Assembly (NCBI GenBank): GCA_945878115.1
Contig: CAMDVD010000038.1
Coordinates: forward strand, 1 to 37,979
Origin: Chitinophaga pinensis
GTDB lineage: Bacteria > Bacteroidota > Bacteroidia > Chitinophagales > Chitinophagaceae
DNA length: 37,979 nt
Reading direction: 5' to 3'
Part shown: positions 33,998 to 37,979 of the stretch, piece after piece
Layout: each line of letters opens with the position of its first letter
Numbering within the stretch: position 1 is the stretch's first letter
Position numbers and translations under genes: made by a program
Notes under the pieces: generated by a model
The model's input: the letters and a program-made list of their open reading frames with translations, nothing else
Database searches by the model: none
What the model was told of the DNA's origin: nothing

Positions 33998-35455
33998 TTA
34001 TTCTCCAATCAATTGAATAATATCCTTGAGGACGCCATCTTCACTTGGTCTTTTTGCATTAGGGTCTACAATATTTCCTTTTTTATCTATCAACATATAA
34101 CGAGGGATGGAACTGATTTTAAAATACTTCACCATTTCACTTTCCCAATCTCCAGGAACTAAACCATTTTTAAAATCTCCGAGTTCATTCAATTGAATGG
34201 CCTTTTTCCAAATCTCTTCTGTTTTATCAATACTGATATATAAAAATTCAACGCGTTTTAATTGCTTCTCTGTCAATTGATGATGTAGTTGTTTTGAAAA
34301 TGGAAATTGTCCGCGACAAGGACCACACCAACTTGCCCAAAAATCGACATACACAACTTTGCCTTTTAAATCAGCAAATGTGAAATATTTGCCATTTGTA
34401 CCTAAAATTTTCACATCTGTTCCATTGCCACCAACATTTTTGGCGGATGTATTTTTTGCAATACCTTCCACTTCTTTATCCTTCATTCGTTGTGTACAAA
34501 TTGGTTTTAATAATTTGGTATAAGCTCCTTTTTTTTCAATATCACTCAATAATCCAAAGGTTTGTTTTGTAGCGTTTGGAGATATATTACTGACATTTTC
34601 ATGTAAATAATATGCCATAAAATAAAGCAAGGATTTGCCATTGATGTTTTGTGTGGCAAAGGACGTTTTCTTTTCCATGGACAAAGAATTGTCTTTAAAC
34701 TTTTCGAAGCCATTTAATTTAGAAGTATTGTAAATGATATAGTAATACAAAAAATTTCGATAAGCTTCACTTTGCAATGCCTCATCCTGATTTGCCATGG
34801 ATGGTGTAATGTTTTCCAATAAAAATTGTGGTAATGGCGAAACAGTCAATCCCTTATTGTCGTTCGCAATGATGATGGAATACGCCTGAATTTGATAATA
34901 ATAATTGTATCGGATTTGATTATCGAGATACAATTTAAATGCGATTGAGAATTTATCTTTATTTGTTGCTATTTTACAAAAATTCATTTGTTTTTCTCTT
35001 GCCGAATAAATGCTATTTTCAAATGGATCGATGGGCGCATTCAATATCCTTTGTTTAATGCTATCCCGATTAAAATCTGTTTGAAATTGTTTATAAAATC
35101 CATGTAAAAAATTATTGTGCAAAGCCCCATTGCCTTCAAATTTGATAGAGCCATACGTTAATCCTTTGTCTATTTTTAGAATTAAATTATCATTCGGTTC
35201 AAGCCACAACAACACAGTTTGATTGTTCATGGTTAATTCGGCCACAGAAGGTGTATCTATTGTGATGTGAAAACTACAAGATTTTTCTAAGCATTTGGAT
35301 GCGTAAACTGGTTCGTACTCTTGGATATAAAATTTATGGATACGTAAAGTACAAGTGTCGTCCTGCTCTGTTGTGAATTGGCAAGTTAAATTTACATTTT
35401 GGGCATGTGTAGTTACGGTCCAACACAAGAACAATAACAACCATGTTTTTCTCAT
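33998..35455 (-). CDS. TlpA-type thioredoxin with N-terminal DUF4369-like region
   Basis: 485 aa from ATG 35455 (MRKTWLLLFLCW..., signal peptide ending THAQ). A start 6 codons upstream (35473) is only 7 bases from the -7 box TAGTTTTG (minus, 35488-35481), so the shorter start is preferred. Residues ~20-110 are a beta-rich DUF4369-like domain; the C-terminal ~145 residues are thioredoxin-like with VDFWASWCGPCR (C377, C380). Periplasmic thiol-disulphide oxidoreductase; partner unknown. Confidence 0.87.
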   Translation of the reverse strand: MRKTWLLLFLCWTVTTHAQNVNLTCQFTTEQDDTCTLRIHKFYIQEYEPVYASKCLEKSCSFHITIDTPSVAELTMNNQTVLLWLEPNDNLILKIDKGLTYGSIKFEGNGALHNNFLHGFYKQFQTDFNRDSIKQRILNAPIDPFENSIYSAREKQMNFCKIATNKDKFSIAFKLYLDNQIRYNYYYQIQAYSIIIANDNKGLTVSPLPQFLLENITPSMANQDEALQSEAYRNFLYYYIIYNTSKLNGFEKFKDNSLSMEKKTSFATQNINGKSLLYFMAYYLHENVSNISPNATKQTFGLLSDIEKKGAYTKLLKPICTQRMKDKEVEGIAKNTSAKNVGGNGTDVKILGTNGKYFTFADLKGKVVYVDFWASWCGPCRGQFPFSKQLHHQLTEKQLKRVEFLYISIDKTEEIWKKAIQLNELGDFKNGLVPGDWESEMVKYFKISSIPRYMLIDKKGNIVDPNAKRPSEDGVLKDIIQLIGE

Positions 35456-35480
35456 TATTTTATACTTATTCATTTGGAAA

Positions 35481-35488
35481 CAAAACTA
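35481..35488 (-). promoter_or_regulatory. -7 box (TAGTTTTG) of the TlpA-like gene
   Basis: Minus-strand TAGTTTTG matches TAnnTTTG and decides between the two candidate starts of the gene. Confidence 0.45.
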
Positions 35489-35564
35489 GTATTTTTATTG
35501 CATAATGATTTGGTGAAAAATAAAAAGAACTTGTGATGTACTGTCCAACAATATGTTCACACTT

Positions 35565-37979
35565 TTACGGCGTACTACTTGTAATAAAGCCTTGGATATT
35601 AGCATCGAGTATTAAAAAATCAGAGGCGTCTGTAGTGCCATCACCATTAATATCAGAGGCATAGTAACCACTCACAAAGCCTTGCATGTCTATATCCAAT
35701 ATTAAAAAATCGTTTGCGTCTATAGCACCGTCTTGGTCCAAATCGCCGTTATACATTGACCAAATATTTTCATTCATTACATCTATTTCATTATTCCCGT
35801 AAGCTTTATTGGCTGCGGTTGTAAAATCATAATTATTGATAACTGCAACTGTGAATGGATTGCTACTCCATGTTTCCAATGCATTGCGATGGCGCACTAC
35901 AATATAGCAAGATTTGGTGATGACAGAACCAGGGAAAGTACAAGTGATGTTTCCATTGGTTTGCAATACACCTGTAAAGCTGCCTTCCAAAATATGTGGG
36001 ATGGCAGCGTTACGTAATTCGACTGTGATGGTATCTGCATTAGTCGATGGATTTACTTCCATGGCTTCGTTGTATAATACATTCGTCATGGTATTTGCAC
36101 CAATGTAATAACCTTGAATATGGCATTTCAAATTTAAGGTTGCTGAGCAGGTATTAATATTTACAGTTGCTGTTCCACTGTTCAAATTTAGTCCTGTACT
36201 ACCGCCTGTTGCAGTTACAGATACAAGACTATAGGTACCTGTTTGCGCAACAGGAATATCTGTACCACTAATATAATTATTGACAGTAAAATTGTTTGTG
36301 CCATTGGTATACACAACTGTGTAAGGCGATGTGCCACCAGTAATTGTCACTTTGATATTGGCAGTGGCTGGACTGCAAACTGTTGCTGCGCCTGAGCCAT
36401 TGGACAATACAGATTGAGTTGGACCTGGTGGATTTAATACAATGGGGTTAACTATGGTATGGTTCGCATTGATGGTAATAGCAGTACCAGTAGTAGCACC
36501 ATTTAAATAGCATATAACGGTTGTTTTAGTTTTAGTAGAACTTGCGGTACCGAAAAACCAAACCATGTTAGGTGTACTATTGGTGGTAAATGGAACGCCT
36601 CCATTGTCGATTCTAAATCTGCCTAATCTAAATCCGTTGGGTGGGGGAATGGTCTGTGCACCTGCAGCAGAAGTAGCTATGGCGGCTGCAATTCTAAATT
36701 GTTTGCTTGTTGAATTGATGCTCACTGTCGGTGCGTTTTGCGGAGCTAATAAGGAAGGATCTGCAGTGCCAGCAATAAAGGAACCAGTCATGGTAGTAGG
36801 ACCTCCATTGGACATACCTACATGATTGAAATCAATACCAGCTTGAAAGGATTGCAGTTTAGCAGTATTTGTACCAGTCCATTCTATCCAAATATCAAAT
36901 TCCATTTGGGACGTAGAGGGTTGAGAAAAATTCTTAACATAGCAATTATAATTGTTTGCAGGGAAAGTTAAAATTAGGGTAGAAGTGAGCGCACATCCTG
37001 CAGCATTTATACTGGTAGCAGTATAAGTTCCGGAACTAGTATACGTCACATTATTTACCGACCAAGTATAGCTTGATGATGTTGCAGTAACTGTTTGACT
37101 AGATGTTGTATTTGCATTTATGGTTAAATTCAAAGTTGTTGTGTTCGTGCAATTATTTGCATTTAATGTTGTGCAAGTATAAGTGCCCGATGTCGTATAT
37201 GTTGTGCCATTGCATGACCAAGTATAAGAGCCACAAGCGCTAGCAGATAAGCTAGATGATGTTACTGGATTGACTGTCATCGTGATGCCATTGGAAGTGG
37301 CACTTGATGGACTAGCGCACGTTGAAGAAGTCATCACACAAGTTATTATTTGCCCTGTAGTCAAAGTAGTGCTGGAATAGCTAGGGGTATTCGTTCCAAC
37401 GTTTGTGCCATTTACATTCCATTGATAAGATGGAGTTCCACCATTGGTAGGCGTTGCAGTGAATGTGACAGAAGTACCAGCACAAGTAGGATTAGTTCCT
37501 GATGTAATGGCAATTGCAACACTAGGAATGAGAGTTGCATTTACTATCATCGTTATTCCTGTTGATGTAGCAGTTGTTGGGCTTGCACAGGAGGAGCTTG
37601 ATGTCATTACGCAAGTTACAATTTGTCCATTAGTTAAAGTAGAAGAAGTGTAAGTGGCACTATTCGTTCCGACATTTATTCCATTTACTTTCCACTGATA
37701 GGATGGTGTTCCACCATTAGTTGGTGTTGCAGTAAAGGTAACTGATGTACCTGCACATATTGGATTAGCTCCTGATGTAATGGCAATTGCAACACTTGGA
37801 ACGAGGGCTGCATTTACTGTCATCGTTATGCCTGTTGAAGTAGCTGTTGTTGGGCTTGCACAGGTGACGTTTGATGTCATTACACAAGTAACAATTTGTC
37901 CATTGGTTAAGGTAGAGGAGGTGTAAGTGGCACTATTCGTTCCAACATTTGTTCCATTTACTTTCCATTGATAGGATGG
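35565..37979 (-). CDS. Large Ig-repeat surface protein with dockerin-like C-terminus, 5' end outside the window
   Basis: 804 codons visible and still open at the right edge, so the N-terminus is missing. From the right: 91-residue Ig-like repeats (SVAIAITSG.NP.CAGTSVTF, PSYQWKVNG, NGQIVTCVMTS); two shorter SYTWS..TYTTSGTYT repeats; a cohesin-like region (FDIWIEWTGTNTAKLQSFQAG, IDNGGVPF); a DUF11-like part; and two calcium loops, DLDQDGAIDANDF and DINGDGTTDASDF, each followed by LILD, spaced as in type I dockerins. Secreted, cell-surface or matrix adhesin-like. No CHU_C domain is seen. Confidence 0.85.
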   Translation of the reverse strand, partial: PSYQWKVNGTNVGTNSATYTSSTLTNGQIVTCVMTSNVTCASPTTATSTGITMTVNAALVPSVAIAITSGANPICAGTSVTFTATPTNGGTPSYQWKVNGINVGTNSATYTSSTLTNGQIVTCVMTSSSSCASPTTATSTGITMIVNATLIPSVAIAITSGTNPTCAGTSVTFTATPTNGGTPSYQWNVNGTNVGTNTPSYSSTTLTTGQIITCVMTSSTCASPSSATSNGITMTVNPVTSSSLSASACGSYTWSCNGTTYTTSGTYTCTTLNANNCTNTTTLNLTINANTTSSQTVTATSSSYTWSVNNVTYTSSGTYTATSINAAGCALTSTLILTFPANNYNCYVKNFSQPSTSQMEFDIWIEWTGTNTAKLQSFQAGIDFNHVGMSNGGPTTMTGSFIAGTADPSLLAPQNAPTVSINSTSKQFRIAAAIATSAAGAQTIPPPNGFRLGRFRIDNGGVPFTTNSTPNMVWFFGTASSTKTKTTVICYLNGATTGTAITINANHTIVNPIVLNPPGPTQSVLSNGSGAATVCSPATANIKVTITGGTSPYTVVYTNGTNNFTVNNYISGTDIPVAQTGTYSLVSVTATGGSTGLNLNSGTATVNINTCSATLNLKCHIQGYYIGANTMTNVLYNEAMEVNPSTNADTITVELRNAAIPHILEGSFTGVLQTNGNITCTFPGSVITKSCYIVVRHRNALETWSSNPFTVAVINNYDFTTAANKAYGNNEIDVMNENIWSMYNGDLDQDGAIDANDFLILDIDMQGFVSGYYASDINGDGTTDASDFLILDANIQGFITSSTP
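37263..37979 (-). repeat. Tandem 273-base repeats coding for Ig-like domains
   Basis: About 2.6 units of 91 codons (37796-37524 is one full unit) within the Ig-repeat gene; neighbouring units are highly similar in DNA as well as protein, so recent duplication or gene conversion is likely. The array continues past the right edge. Confidence 0.85.

Noticed and set aside
37263-37979. CRISPR-like regular repeats
   Set aside because: The 273-base units are in-frame coding repeats of an Ig-domain protein; no short repeat/spacer array or cas gene is in the window.

Overview
The window is AT-rich DNA from a Bacteroidota bacterium, most like the Chitinophagaceae or Sphingobacteriia relatives. The signs are gliding-motility/type IX secretion C-terminal domains, Ig/PKD repeat surface proteins, DUF4397 and other small lipoproteins, heme A synthase, TlpA-type thioredoxins, and -7 boxes of the form TAnnTTTG with very short A/T-rich leaders. 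It has two halves: an accessory island (about 1-15,770) and ordinary chromosome (15,823 to the right edge).

The island opens with a broken tyrosine recombinase (1-771) and ends at a strong bidirectional terminator (15,731-15,768). Between them, short transcription units on both strands carry: an ADP-ribosylglycohydrolase plus an unknown gene (-); an AAA+ ATPase (+); a DUF2779 protein that joins a Cas4/RecB-like nuclease to a DEDD exonuclease (-), divergent from a WYL regulator (+); an unknown gene plus a SLOG/DprA-like Rossmann protein (+); a GIY-YIG protein plus a winged-helix/YaaA-like fusion (-); and a plus-strand run with a small His-Gly/Cys (caspase/CHAT-like) protein, an enlarged tRNA-Leu-like RNA, two small unknown genes, a Cys-based phosphatase, then a second YaaA-like gene and a second GIY-YIG gene.

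The strongest candidate for an undescribed system is the GIY-YIG + YaaA-like (DUF6884/DUF328 type) pair. It occurs twice, 2.5 kb apart, in opposite gene order and with strongly diverged proteins that keep matching motifs. Two plus-strand units share a promoter module (inverted repeat TTGTA-N7-TACAA, then TTTGCAC exactly 31 bases from its start, about 150 bases before the start codon). A weaker version of the inverted repeat lies in front of the WYL gene, so the WYL protein may control the island. Two genes also share an identical 16-base leader. ADP-ribose, nucleotide-sensing, phosphatase and nuclease families together suggest a conflict or phage-defence island; that reading is inference.

The chromosomal half holds a DUF4397 lipoprotein, a crotonase, rbfA, an MsbA-like ABC exporter, small membrane or lipoproteins, glmM, an outer-membrane protein, mtaB, a lipoprotein/DUF2490 pair, a TPR protein, a small membrane protein, a small soluble gene with an odd overlapping frame, ctaA, two tandem paralogous PKD/CHU_C surface proteins, a TlpA-like thioredoxin, and the 3' part of a long Ig-repeat protein ending in dockerin-like calcium loops and running off the right edge.
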